The translations under genes were made by a program, and so were the position numbers. From contig CAAGPW010000156.1 in assembly GCA_900771955.1 (NCBI GenBank), forward strand, positions 1 to 21,265: a stretch of DNA of 21,265 nt, in the 5' to 3' direction. Origin of the DNA: Lachnospiraceae bacterium. GTDB taxonomy: Bacteria; Bacillota; Clostridia; Lachnospirales; Lachnospiraceae. Below are positions 1 to 5,840 of the stretch, piece after piece (position 1 is the stretch's first letter; each line of letters opens with the position of its first letter). Below the pieces are notes generated by a model, which saw only the letters and a list, made by a program, of their open reading frames with translations, ran no database searches and was not told the DNA's origin.

Positions 1-33
1 GTAATTATGATCTTTCCTATAGCGTAAAAGCAA

Positions 34-97
34 GCAAGCTTGCGAAGATGCGCAGCGCGCGGAGACGAAGTTATGGCTACGCTATCCGCTTGCGCGC
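34..97. repeat. Palindrome-rich intergenic segment
   Basis: This GC-rich gene-free stretch lies downstream of tmcAL. It holds a perfect palindrome GCAAGCTTGC at 34-43. A stem can form between GCGCGCGGA (55-63) and GCGCGC (92-97) plus TCC (85-87), with a four-base bulge at 88-91. The heptamer GCTTGCG occurs at 38-44 and again at 88-94. Together with the hairpin at 99-119 it looks like a mosaic of small palindromes, as in interspersed REP-like elements, but only one example is in the window. Confidence 0.4.
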
Positions 98-98
98 G

Positions 99-119
99 AA
101 AGTGTGCGAAGCACACTTT
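99..119. repeat. Perfect hairpin with GCGAAGC core, copy 1
   Basis: AAAGTGTGC (99-107) and GCACACTTT (111-119) are exact inverted repeats around a GAA loop. The centre, GCGAAGC (106-112), is the heptamer known to fold into an unusually stable single-strand DNA mini-hairpin. A related sequence lies at 3640-3658, which suggests a dispersed repeat family. There is no T-tract on either strand long enough to call it an ordinary terminator. Confidence 0.55.
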
Positions 120-141
120 GTTCCAACAGAAAATATTGTAG

Positions 142-178
142 CACAGTCCGGCGAAAATTAAAATATGATCGGACTGTG
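142..178 (-). terminator. Candidate terminator of tmcAL
   Basis: CACAGTCCG (142-150) and CGGACTGTG (170-178) form a 9-bp perfect stem with a 19-base loop. The stem overlaps the last codons and stop of the minus-strand gene. Read on the minus strand it is followed by a T-rich but interrupted tail, so it may terminate only weakly. The long loop and poor tail lower confidence. Confidence 0.35.
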
Positions 179-1399
179 GGAAAATTCATTTGGGAAACGT
201 TTCCCGGTTTTGGCAGTCAGCGCGAGCCGGTAGACATCCGCAGCAAAAATATCTTTGGAAAGAAGTGCACAGGCATCGTCCGCAAGATAGCTTTTTGCAT
301 CCGCAAGCTTTGCGATGAGTGGGATGTCTGCATTTTTCTTGATCGCGGAGAGAAGCGGCGCGGCGCTTCTTTGAAAGCCGAGCAGCCGCAGGTAAGGCGC
401 AAAGGAAAATGCCCTTGCAAGTGCAAAATCTTCCTCCGTCAGATTTAAAAGAATGTGGAGCAGCGTGCGGCTGATGCGTGTGTGGGTCAGCTCCTTTGAT
501 TTTAACTGCAGCACAAAATCGGACCAGCAGGTGAAGTCAGAAAGGTTCTTCCTGATCTTGTTGGAGAGATCCGGTGTGACGTCCAGATAGGAGGTAAAGC
601 CGGATTCGCACTCACAGAGCAGCTTATAGTGCAGCATGGCGGAAAGATCATCGGGAAACAGAAAACCCCCGTCTTTTTGCGCGGCTGCCAGCATAGAAAA
701 CACAGCGGGAGAAACCTGGTTTTGTATGTCGGAGAGTGTGCTGCTTTCTGGTTTACATAAAAAATCTCGGATCGCGGTCGCCGAGGCAAGAGGACCGGAA
801 AGCGCGGTGTCGTGATAACCGCTTCCCCGGCGCTTCAGCGGGCGTGGCGTTATGTCTGAGCCAAGCGAGAGCAGGCACTGGACATAGGAAAGCCCTAAAA
901 TATTATTGGGGGAAGAAAGGAGCGCATCGTTTGCCGAGTTTTCTCCACAGCACAGGGAGAGGGCGGCACTGCGGGCAGCCGGAAAACTTTTTCCGAGCCT
1001 CAGCTGTGTGCGCAACGCGTCCTGATATGCGGCGGGTTCCTGATTTAAAAATTCCGCAAGCTTATAAAAAGCCGGAAGATCATCACTTTCCGCACCAAAG
1101 CAGAGATCGGTGACGACACCGGTCTTTTCAAGGAGTGTGACACCGCCGGCGGCAAAAGGCTCAGCGCTTGCGCATGCGGATAATACCGGGAGCTCCAGGA
1201 CAAGGTCGGCGCCGCAGGCAAGTGCCATTTTCGTGCGTTCCCACTTATTTAAGATGCCCGGTATGCCGCGCTGCATAAAATCGCCGCTTAAAACGACGAT
1301 GATAAAGTCGGTGTCCCACTTTTCTTTCGCGGCTTTTAACTGATAGAGATGACCGTTGTGAAACGGATTGTATTCTGCGATGATTCCGGTTACTTTCAT
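158..1399 (-). CDS. tmcAL: tRNA(Met) cytidine acetate ligase (TmcAL / YlbM family)
   Basis: Members of this family make N4-acetylcytidine at wobble position 34 of elongator tRNA-Met, activating free acetate with ATP to acetyl-adenylate. The 413-residue protein starts with GIIAEYNPFHNGH (residues 5-17), the nucleotidyltransferase HxGH motif (H14, H17). It continues with SGDFMQRG (38-45), CFGAE (100-104), SSPNNILGLSY (162-172) and SATAIRDF (206-213), all typical of the family in order and spacing. The length is usual for the family. The ATG has AAAGGAA about 11-12 bases upstream. It is the only minus-strand gene here and is transcribed away from ackA. In Bacillus its homologue ylbM sits beside the DUF177 gene and rpmF, which are found here just beyond ackA, so an inversion or insertion has separated them. 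Function is inferred from strong motif agreement. Confidence 0.93.
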   Translation of the reverse strand: MKVTGIIAEYNPFHNGHLYQLKAAKEKWDTDFIIVVLSGDFMQRGIPGILNKWERTKMALACGADLVLELPVLSACASAEPFAAGGVTLLEKTGVVTDLCFGAESDDLPAFYKLAEFLNQEPAAYQDALRTQLRLGKSFPAARSAALSLCCGENSANDALLSSPNNILGLSYVQCLLSLGSDITPRPLKRRGSGYHDTALSGPLASATAIRDFLCKPESSTLSDIQNQVSPAVFSMLAAAQKDGGFLFPDDLSAMLHYKLLCECESGFTSYLDVTPDLSNKIRKNLSDFTCWSDFVLQLKSKELTHTRISRTLLHILLNLTEEDFALARAFSFAPYLRLLGFQRSAAPLLSAIKKNADIPLIAKLADAKSYLADDACALLSKDIFAADVYRLALTAKTGKRFPNEFSHSPIIF

Positions 1400-1457
1400 A
1401 TTGTGTGCAGGTTCCTTTCGTTCGGATAAAGTTGGTATTTACCATATTCTGATTTTT

Positions 1458-1486
1458 ATCCTACCATAAAAAGATTTTGGGTTCAA
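1458..1486 (-). promoter_or_regulatory. Candidate sigma-A promoter of tmcAL
   Basis: Read on the minus strand, TTGAAC (1481-1486) is followed after 17 bases by TAGGAT (1458-1463). Each box matches consensus at four of six positions. It lies about 60 bases upstream of the tmcAL start, in the divergent intergenic region. Confidence 0.5.
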
Positions 1487-1501
1487 ATTTCCAATTTGGC
1501 C

Positions 1502-1530
1502 TTGTATACAAATTTAGATTGTTTTATAAT
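1502..1530 (+). promoter_or_regulatory. Sigma-A promoter of ackA
   Basis: TTGTAT (1502-1507), a 17-base spacer and a perfect TATAAT (1525-1530) lie about 70 bases upstream of the ackA start. The -35 boxes of this promoter and the tmcAL promoter are only about 15 bases apart, so the two polymerases could compete. Confidence 0.75.
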
Positions 1531-1543
1531 GTTAAATACATAC

Positions 1544-1564
1544 AGTCCCATGAAAAATGGGATT
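1544..1564 (+). other. 5'-leader hairpin of ackA mRNA
   Basis: TCCCAT (1546-1551) pairs with ATGGGA (1557-1562) around a GAAAA loop. A G-U and an A-U pair extend it to eight pairs. With a start site expected near 1537, the hairpin would sit almost at the mRNA 5' end, a common place for stabilising stems. There is no T-tract, so it is not a terminator. The stabilising role is inference. Confidence 0.5.
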
Positions 1565-1598
1565 ATAGTACGTTAAAATGAAAAAGGAGATATGATAT

Positions 1599-2792
1599 AT
1601 GAACGTTTTAGTAATCAACTGCGGAAGTTCTTCTTTAAAATATCAGGTGATCAATTCTGATACAGAAGCAGTACTTGCAAAAGGCCTTTGCGAGAGAATC
1701 GGGATCGATGGCAGACTGACCTACAAACCGGCAGGCGGAGCCAAGGAAGAAAGAGAAGTGGATATGCCGACCCATAAGCAGGCGATCCAGCTTGTTCTGG
1801 ACGCACTGGTAAATCCAAAGACGGGCGCGTTAAAGAGCCTTTCCGAGATCGGGGCAGTCGGACACAGAGTCGTACACGGCGGAGAAAAATTCGCTTCCTC
1901 CACGATCTTAAATGAAGAAGTCTTAAAAGTCGTAGAAGAGTGTAATGACCTTGCACCGCTTCACAACCCGGCAAACCTGATCGGTATCCGCGCGTGCCAG
2001 GAACTGATGCCGAACACACCGATGGTCGGTGTATTTGATACCGCTTTTCATCAGACCATGCCGGAGAAGGCTTATATGTACGGTATCCCGTATGAATACT
2101 ATGACAAATACAAAGTTCGTAAATATGGCTTCCACGGAACCAGCCACAGCTTCGTTTCCAAGAAGGTGGCAGAACTCCTCGGAAAACCGTATGATTCCTT
2201 AAAGACGATCGTATGCCACCTCGGAAACGGCGCGAGTGTATGCGCGGTAGATAAAGGAAAATCTGTGGACACTTCCATGGGACTTACCCCGCTCGAAGGT
2301 CTGATCATGGGAACCAGAAGTGGTGACGTAGATCCGTCCGTATTAGAGTTCATCGCAAAGAAAGACAATATCGATATCGCAGGTGTTTTGAACATCTTAA
2401 ATAAGAAGTCCGGTCTGCTCGGAATGTCTGACGGGCTCGGCAGTGATTTCCGTGACATCAGAGAAGCAGCAGGAAACGGAAATGAAAAGGCAAAGGTTGC
2501 CATGGACGCGTTCGCTTACCGTGTTGCAAAATACGTAGGAGCTTACGCAGCTGCGATGAATGGTGTGGATGTTATCGCGTTTACCGCAGGAATCGGTGAG
2601 CATGCTTCTGCACTCCGTACCCAGATCTGTGAATACTTTGGATATCTCGGCGTGACGATCGACGAGACAGAAAACTGGAAGGAAGAGGATTATATGACCA
2701 TTTCCACTCCGGATTCCAAGGTCAGGGTTATGGTAATTGCAACAAATGAAGAACTTGCGATCTGCCGTGAGACGGTTGCACTGGTAAAATAA
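1599..2792 (+). CDS. ackA: Acetate kinase
   Basis: AckA interconverts acetyl phosphate plus ADP and acetate plus ATP, the energy-yielding last step of acetate fermentation or the first step of acetate uptake. The 397-residue protein has the usual length. Family motifs are intact: VINCGSSSLKYQ (5-16, with N7), GHRVVHGG (88-95, with R90), VFDTAFH (145-151, with D147), KYGFHGTSH (175-183), HLGNGAS (207-213), DTSMGLTPLEGLIMGTRSGD (224-243, with R240) and FTAGIGEH. The start is fixed by AGGAGA at 1585-1590, eight bases upstream. No phosphotransacetylase gene is adjacent within this window, unlike the frequent pta-ackA pair. The gene has its own promoter, and no clear terminator separates it from the next gene, so some readthrough into the DUF177-rpmF unit is possible. 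Confidence 0.97.
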   Translation: MNVLVINCGSSSLKYQVINSDTEAVLAKGLCERIGIDGRLTYKPAGGAKEEREVDMPTHKQAIQLVLDALVNPKTGALKSLSEIGAVGHRVVHGGEKFASSTILNEEVLKVVEECNDLAPLHNPANLIGIRACQELMPNTPMVGVFDTAFHQTMPEKAYMYGIPYEYYDKYKVRKYGFHGTSHSFVSKKVAELLGKPYDSLKTIVCHLGNGASVCAVDKGKSVDTSMGLTPLEGLIMGTRSGDVDPSVLEFIAKKDNIDIAGVLNILNKKSGLLGMSDGLGSDFRDIREAAGNGNEKAKVAMDAFAYRVAKYVGAYAAAMNGVDVIAFTAGIGEHASALRTQICEYFGYLGVTIDETENWKEEDYMTISTPDSKVRVMVIATNEELAICRETVALVK

Positions 2793-2800
2793 AAAATTTG

Positions 2801-2829
2801 TTGACAAACCTTAGTCAAGTATGTATAAT
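2801..2829 (+). promoter_or_regulatory. Consensus sigma-A promoter of DUF177-rpmF
   Basis: TTGACA (2801-2806) and TATAAT (2824-2829) are both perfect and separated by exactly 17 bases. They start eight bases after the ackA stop. This is the strongest-looking promoter in the window and fits the high output needed for a ribosomal protein. Confidence 0.88.
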
Positions 2830-2855
2830 TGTTTGAGTGTGATTAGGAGAGTATC

Positions 2856-3380
2856 ATGAAAGTAGATATAACAGACGTTGTCTCAAATGAGAACAAAAGT
2901 GTTACAAAAGAAGTGGATATTGATTTTACCTCTTTTGATTCAAAATTAGGTAATTTCCCGATCATCAAGAAAACGCCATTCGCGTTACAGCTTACGAATG
3001 AGGAAAATAAGCACCTGCTTATTGAGGCTGAGTTGGATGTGACGATTGAAATACCATGTGATCGCTGTCTCGCACCGGTGGATACGGACATTCATGTTTC
3101 AGTATCCAGAAAGCTTCCGATCGGCGGAGAGCCGGTTTCGGAGGAAGACGGGGAAGAGAACGATTATGTGGATGGATTTGATCTGGATGTAGATAAACTT
3201 ATCTATGGTGAGATTATGGTTAACTGGCCGACGAAGGTTCTGTGCAAAGAAGATTGCAAAGGAATTTGTAGGAAATGCGGTGTGAATTTGAATCTGCAGA
3301 CCTGTGATTGCCAGAAAACAGAGCTGGATCCAAGAATGGCCGCTATCCAGGATATCTTTAACAAATTTAAGGAGGTGTAA
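2856..3380 (+). CDS. DUF177/YceD family protein
   Basis: This 174-residue protein belongs to the family linked to large-subunit rRNA accumulation (YceD in E. coli, YlbN in Bacillus). It is almost always encoded directly upstream of rpmF, as here. The family signature is visible: PCDRCLAPVD (67-76), then an acidic stretch, then a cysteine-rich segment with C130, C134, C138, C141, C150 and C152, and a C-terminal DPRMAAIQDIFNKF (158-171). The cysteine pairs C68/C71 and C138/C141 suggest metal binding, which is inference. AGGAG at 2845-2849 supports the ATG. The rpmF ribosome-binding site overlaps the end of this gene, so translation of the two is probably coupled. The molecular role is not firmly established. 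Confidence 0.9.
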   Translation: MKVDITDVVSNENKSVTKEVDIDFTSFDSKLGNFPIIKKTPFALQLTNEENKHLLIEAELDVTIEIPCDRCLAPVDTDIHVSVSRKLPIGGEPVSEEDGEENDYVDGFDLDVDKLIYGEIMVNWPTKVLCKEDCKGICRKCGVNLNLQTCDCQKTELDPRMAAIQDIFNKFKEV

Positions 3381-3384
3381 CCAG

Positions 3385-3564
3385 ATGTCAATTTGTCCAA
3401 AGAACAAATCTTCCAAAGGAAGAAGAGATAAAAGAAGAGCAAACTGGAAGATGACTGCTCCAAATTTAGTAAAATGCAGCAAATGCGGCGCTTTAATGAT
3501 GCCTCATAGAGTTTGCAAGAACTGTGGTTCTTATAACAAGAAAGAAATTATCCCGCAGGACTAA
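3385..3564 (+). CDS. rpmF: Large ribosomal subunit protein bL32
   Basis: The 59-residue protein begins MSICPKNKSSKGRRDKRRAN, the typical basic N-terminus of L32. It carries four cysteines as CSKC (31-34) and CKNC (44-47), the zinc-binding form. The start at 3385 follows GGAGGTG (3371-3377), which ends at the stop codon of the preceding gene. A longer reading frame upstream in the same phase lies inside the DUF177 gene and is unlikely to be used. The gene is followed 16 bases later by a strong terminator, so DUF177 and rpmF form a two-gene unit. L32 is a peripheral protein of the 50S subunit. Confidence 0.96.
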   Translation: MSICPKNKSSKGRRDKRRANWKMTAPNLVKCSKCGALMMPHRVCKNCGSYNKKEIIPQD

Positions 3565-3579
3565 TATGTGGGAAGATTG

Positions 3580-3608
3580 GGAGTGTTTGAAAAAACACTC
3601 CTTTTTTT
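3580..3608 (+). terminator. Intrinsic terminator after rpmF
   Basis: GGAGTGTTT (3580-3588), loop GAAA, and AAACACTCC (3593-3601) make a perfect 9-bp stem followed at once by seven Ts (3602-3608). This is a textbook rho-independent terminator. Confidence 0.93.
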
Positions 3609-3639
3609 GCACTATAGGAAAGACATGGTTAAGATAAAG

Positions 3640-3658
3640 AGTACACGAAGCACACTTT
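3640..3658. repeat. Decayed copy 2 of the GCGAAGC hairpin repeat
   Basis: AGTACACGAAGCACACTTT matches 101-119 at 16 of 19 positions. The differences are three adjacent bases in the left arm, so this copy can no longer fold into the hairpin. Its right end runs into TTTTTTATAAT, so the repeat abuts a perfect -10 box (3661-3666). Confidence 0.45.
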
Positions 3659-3660
3659 TT

Positions 3661-3690
3661 TATAATAGCGGCGAGGGAGCATCCCGCGCT
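3661..3690 (+). promoter_or_regulatory. Possible promoter -10 and leader hairpin for the YesL-like gene
   Basis: TATAAT at 3661-3666 is a perfect -10 box, but no acceptable -35 box lies 16 to 18 bases upstream. Just downstream, AGCG (3667-3670) with CGCT (3687-3690) and GGGA (3675-3678) with TCCC (3682-3685) can form an interrupted hairpin. A promoter is expected here because a strong terminator precedes the gene. Other -10 positions are possible. Confidence 0.3.
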
Positions 3691-3719
3691 TTAAATGGAT
3701 GAGGAAAAGGTGATTTTAT

Positions 3720-4367
3720 ATGAGTGATTTTTTTAATTATGACAACAAACTGATGCAGGGACTGGATAAATTTTTTAATGTCTGCTACTTGAGCGTGGTA
3801 TGGCTGATCGCCTGTATTCCGGTCATCACGATCGGCGCGGCAAATACAGCGCTGTATTACACGGCAAACAAAGTTTTAAGACACAACCGGGGGTATGTGT
3901 GGAAGGACTTCTGGAAAGCATTCCGTACCAATTTCAAACAGTCTACGATCGTATGGCTGGTAACGCTTGGATTATCTGCGCTTATGTGCTTTGATACCTA
4001 TGTGATGTGGAAATTCGCGGCAGCGGGTTCCGGTATCGGCAAGATCTATATTTTCTTTACGATTGTGCTTGCATTTGTGATCATGTGGGCAATCTATGTA
4101 TTTCCGTATATCGGACGTTTTGCAAATTCAACAAAAGCCATTATGAAGAATGCGCTTATCATTGCATTTGCGCATCTGCCGAAAACACTGCTTATGTTTG
4201 CAATGTTCATCGGCTGTGCATTTTTGCTCTATCTGTTCGGTTTCCTGATCATTTTTATCCCGGCACTCTATGTCTGGATCAAGAGTTATATCATGGAAGG
4301 GATTTTCCGGAAATACATGTCGGAAGAAGACCGGCAGTCCGAGGATGAACGTAACAGCGAATACTAG
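3720..4367 (+). CDS. YesL family (DUF624) membrane protein
   Basis: The 215-residue protein has four or five hydrophobic segments, near residues 18-47, 74-97, 108-131 and 156-188. The last is long enough for one or two crossings. The N-terminal pattern FFNVCYLSVVWLIACIPVIT, then GAANTALYY and a basic loop ending in WKDFWKAFRTNFKQS, is typical of the YesL/DUF624 family. In many Firmicutes this family is found beside carbohydrate uptake or sensing genes, and its function is unknown. Here it stands between a terminator and the plsX promoter, so it is probably a single-gene unit. It splits what is often a close rpmF-plsX neighbourhood. An A/G-rich stretch with AAAAGG (3705-3710) is the likely ribosome-binding site. 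The tail (201-215) is strongly acidic and polar. Confidence 0.8.
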   Translation: MSDFFNYDNKLMQGLDKFFNVCYLSVVWLIACIPVITIGAANTALYYTANKVLRHNRGYVWKDFWKAFRTNFKQSTIVWLVTLGLSALMCFDTYVMWKFAAAGSGIGKIYIFFTIVLAFVIMWAIYVFPYIGRFANSTKAIMKNALIIAFAHLPKTLLMFAMFIGCAFLLYLFGFLIIFIPALYVWIKSYIMEGIFRKYMSEEDRQSEDERNSEY

Positions 4368-4379
4368 ATTTATTTTTGG

Positions 4380-4408
4380 TTGATTTATAGAATAAGATAT
4401 AGTATATT
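4380..4408 (+). promoter_or_regulatory. Promoter of the plsX-acpP-rnc-smc unit
   Basis: TTGATT (4380-4385), a 17-base spacer and TATATT (4403-4408) lie about 40 bases upstream of plsX. No palindrome resembling the FapR operator that controls plsX in Bacillus is apparent, so lipid control of that type is not supported here. Confidence 0.6.
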
Positions 4409-4449
4409 TTGATATAGATGTGTGACAGCAGTCCGTAAGGAGGGAAAAC

Positions 4450-5475
4450 ATGCAGGAGATCACGACAGTAGTATTAGACGCGATGGGCGGAGACAATGCA
4501 CCCGGAGAGATGATAAAAGGTGCAGTCGATGCAGTTAATATGCGGGACGACATAAAAGTGATCCTGGTAGGGCAGGAAGATGTCATCAAAGAGGAAATGG
4601 AGAAGTATCAGTATCCGGACGACAGAATAGAGATCGTACATGCAGAAGAAGTCATTGAGACTGCGGAGCCACCGGTCAATGCAATTCGCAAAAAGAAGAA
4701 TTCATCGATCGTAGTCGGCATGAATATGGTAAAGAACAAAGAGGCGGATGCATTTGTATCAGCAGGAAGCTCGGGCGCGATCTTAGTCGGGGGACAGGTT
4801 ATTGTCGGACGGATCAAGGGGATTGAGCGGCCGCCGCTGGCGCCGATCATTCCGACGGAGAGCGGCGTATCGCTGCTTATTGACTGCGGGGCAAATGTAG
4901 ATGCAAGAGCGTCTCATTTAGTACAGTTCGCAAAGATGGGTTCTATCTACATGGAACATGTAGTCGGAATCAAAAATCCGAGAGTGGCAATTGTAAATAT
5001 CGGAGCAGAGGAAGACAAGGGAAATGCACTTGTAAAGGAAACTTTTCCACTGCTCAAGCAGTGCAGGGACATCAATTTCGTTGGCTCCATTGAGGCCAGA
5101 GAGATCCCGCATGGCGGAGCAGATGTGATCGTCTGTGAGGCGTTTGTGGGAAATGTAATACTGAAGCTGTATGAAGGGCTTAGCTCCACGTTGATCGGTC
5201 TGGTAAAACAGGGTATGATGAGTACATTAAAAAGTAAGATCGGCGCGGCAATGGCACTGCCGGCATTAAAAAAGACATTAAAAGAATTTGATGCATCCAA
5301 ATACGGCGGAGCACCGCTTCTTGGCCTGAACGGGCTGGTCGTAAAGACACATGGAAGTGCAAAGGCGTTAGAGGTGACAAACTCCATCATTCAGTGTGTG
5401 ACTTTTAAGAATGAAGATATCAATGGAAAAATCAAAAAAAATATCATAGTTTCTGACGAAAAAGCAGAAGCGTAG
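4450..5475 (+). CDS. plsX: Phosphate acyltransferase PlsX
   Basis: PlsX converts acyl-ACP and phosphate to acyl-phosphate, which PlsY uses to start phospholipid synthesis at the membrane. The 341-residue protein has the expected length. It shows VVLDAMGGDNAPGEMIKGAV near the start, VSAGSSGAILVG, the RPPLAPIIPT segment, LLIDCGANVDARASHLVQFA, and a C-terminal GGAPLLGLNGLVVKTHGSA. AAGGAGGG (4437-4444) supports the start. Fourteen bases separate it from acpP, so its acyl donor carrier is made from the same transcript. The fabD and fabG genes that lie between plsX and acpP in Bacillus are absent here and must be elsewhere. Confidence 0.96.
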   Translation: MQEITTVVLDAMGGDNAPGEMIKGAVDAVNMRDDIKVILVGQEDVIKEEMEKYQYPDDRIEIVHAEEVIETAEPPVNAIRKKKNSSIVVGMNMVKNKEADAFVSAGSSGAILVGGQVIVGRIKGIERPPLAPIIPTESGVSLLIDCGANVDARASHLVQFAKMGSIYMEHVVGIKNPRVAIVNIGAEEDKGNALVKETFPLLKQCRDINFVGSIEAREIPHGGADVIVCEAFVGNVILKLYEGLSSTLIGLVKQGMMSTLKSKIGAAMALPALKKTLKEFDASKYGGAPLLGLNGLVVKTHGSAKALEVTNSIIQCVTFKNEDINGKIKKNIIVSDEKAEA

Positions 5476-5489
5476 AAAGGAAATGAAGT

Positions 5490-5723
5490 ATGGAATTTGA
5501 AAAATTAAAAAAAATCATTGCAGAAGTATTAAATGTGGATGAAGACGAAATTACGATGGACACAACATTCGTGGATGATCTTGGTGCAGATTCCCTGGAT
5601 GTTTTTCAGATCATCATGGGAATAGAAGAAGAATTCGATATTGAGATCGAGAACGAAGATGCAGAGAAGATCGTTACAGTTTCTGATGCGGTAGAACAGA
5701 TCAAGAATGCACTGAACAATTAA
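5490..5723 (+). CDS. acpP: Acyl carrier protein
   Basis: The 77-residue acidic protein carries growing acyl chains on a 4'-phosphopantetheine arm. The attachment site is S35 in LGADSLDVFQ (31-40), and helix II continues IIMGIEEEFDIEIENEDAEKI, matching the four-helix ACP fold. AAAGGAAATGAAGT precedes the ATG. The gene sits between plsX and rnc, as in many Firmicutes. An Sfp-type phosphopantetheinyl transferase is encoded about 11 kb downstream, but AcpS would be the usual partner of a fatty-acid ACP. Phe and Gln after DSLDV differ slightly from the common DSLDxVEL wording but leave the modification site intact. Confidence 0.95.
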   Translation: MEFEKLKKIIAEVLNVDEDEITMDTTFVDDLGADSLDVFQIIMGIEEEFDIEIENEDAEKIVTVSDAVEQIKNALNN

Positions 5724-5759
5724 AAAATGCGCTGAAATCTTTTGGCGGATCGAAATTGC

Positions 5760-5803
5760 AGACGAAAGATAAGGCTCTTGTATAAGGGCTTTATCTTTCG
5801 TTT
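5760..5803 (+). other. Long uninterrupted hairpin upstream of rnc
   Basis: Bases 5760-5779 pair with 5784-5803 in 20 consecutive pairs. Three are G-U (5761/5802, 5773/5790, 5776/5787), there is no bulge, and the loop is GTAT. The sequence after the stem has only three Ts before C, so it is a poor intrinsic terminator. It lies between acpP and rnc, about 37 bases before the rnc start. Its length suits cleavage by RNase III, the product of the next gene. Confidence 0.75.
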
Positions 5804-5840
5804 CATAATAGAAGAGAATTACTGCAGTAAGGAGAAAATC

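Noticed and set aside
104..448. A 114-codon plus-strand open frame at the left end.
   Set aside because: It begins in the GCGAAGC hairpin, is mostly antisense to tmcAL and is Cys/Arg-rich with no ribosome-binding site.
736..1113. A 125-codon plus-strand open frame inside tmcAL.
   Set aside because: It is fully antisense to a well-supported gene and shows no family pattern.
4380..4449. A FapR operator upstream of plsX.
   Set aside because: No inverted repeat resembling the known operator was found; the A/T-rich stretch only contains GATATA direct repeats.
5742..5840. A longer rnc with 33 extra N-terminal residues.
   Set aside because: The extra part covers the long hairpin, has no ribosome-binding site and does not fit the family length. 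AAGGAG favours 5841.
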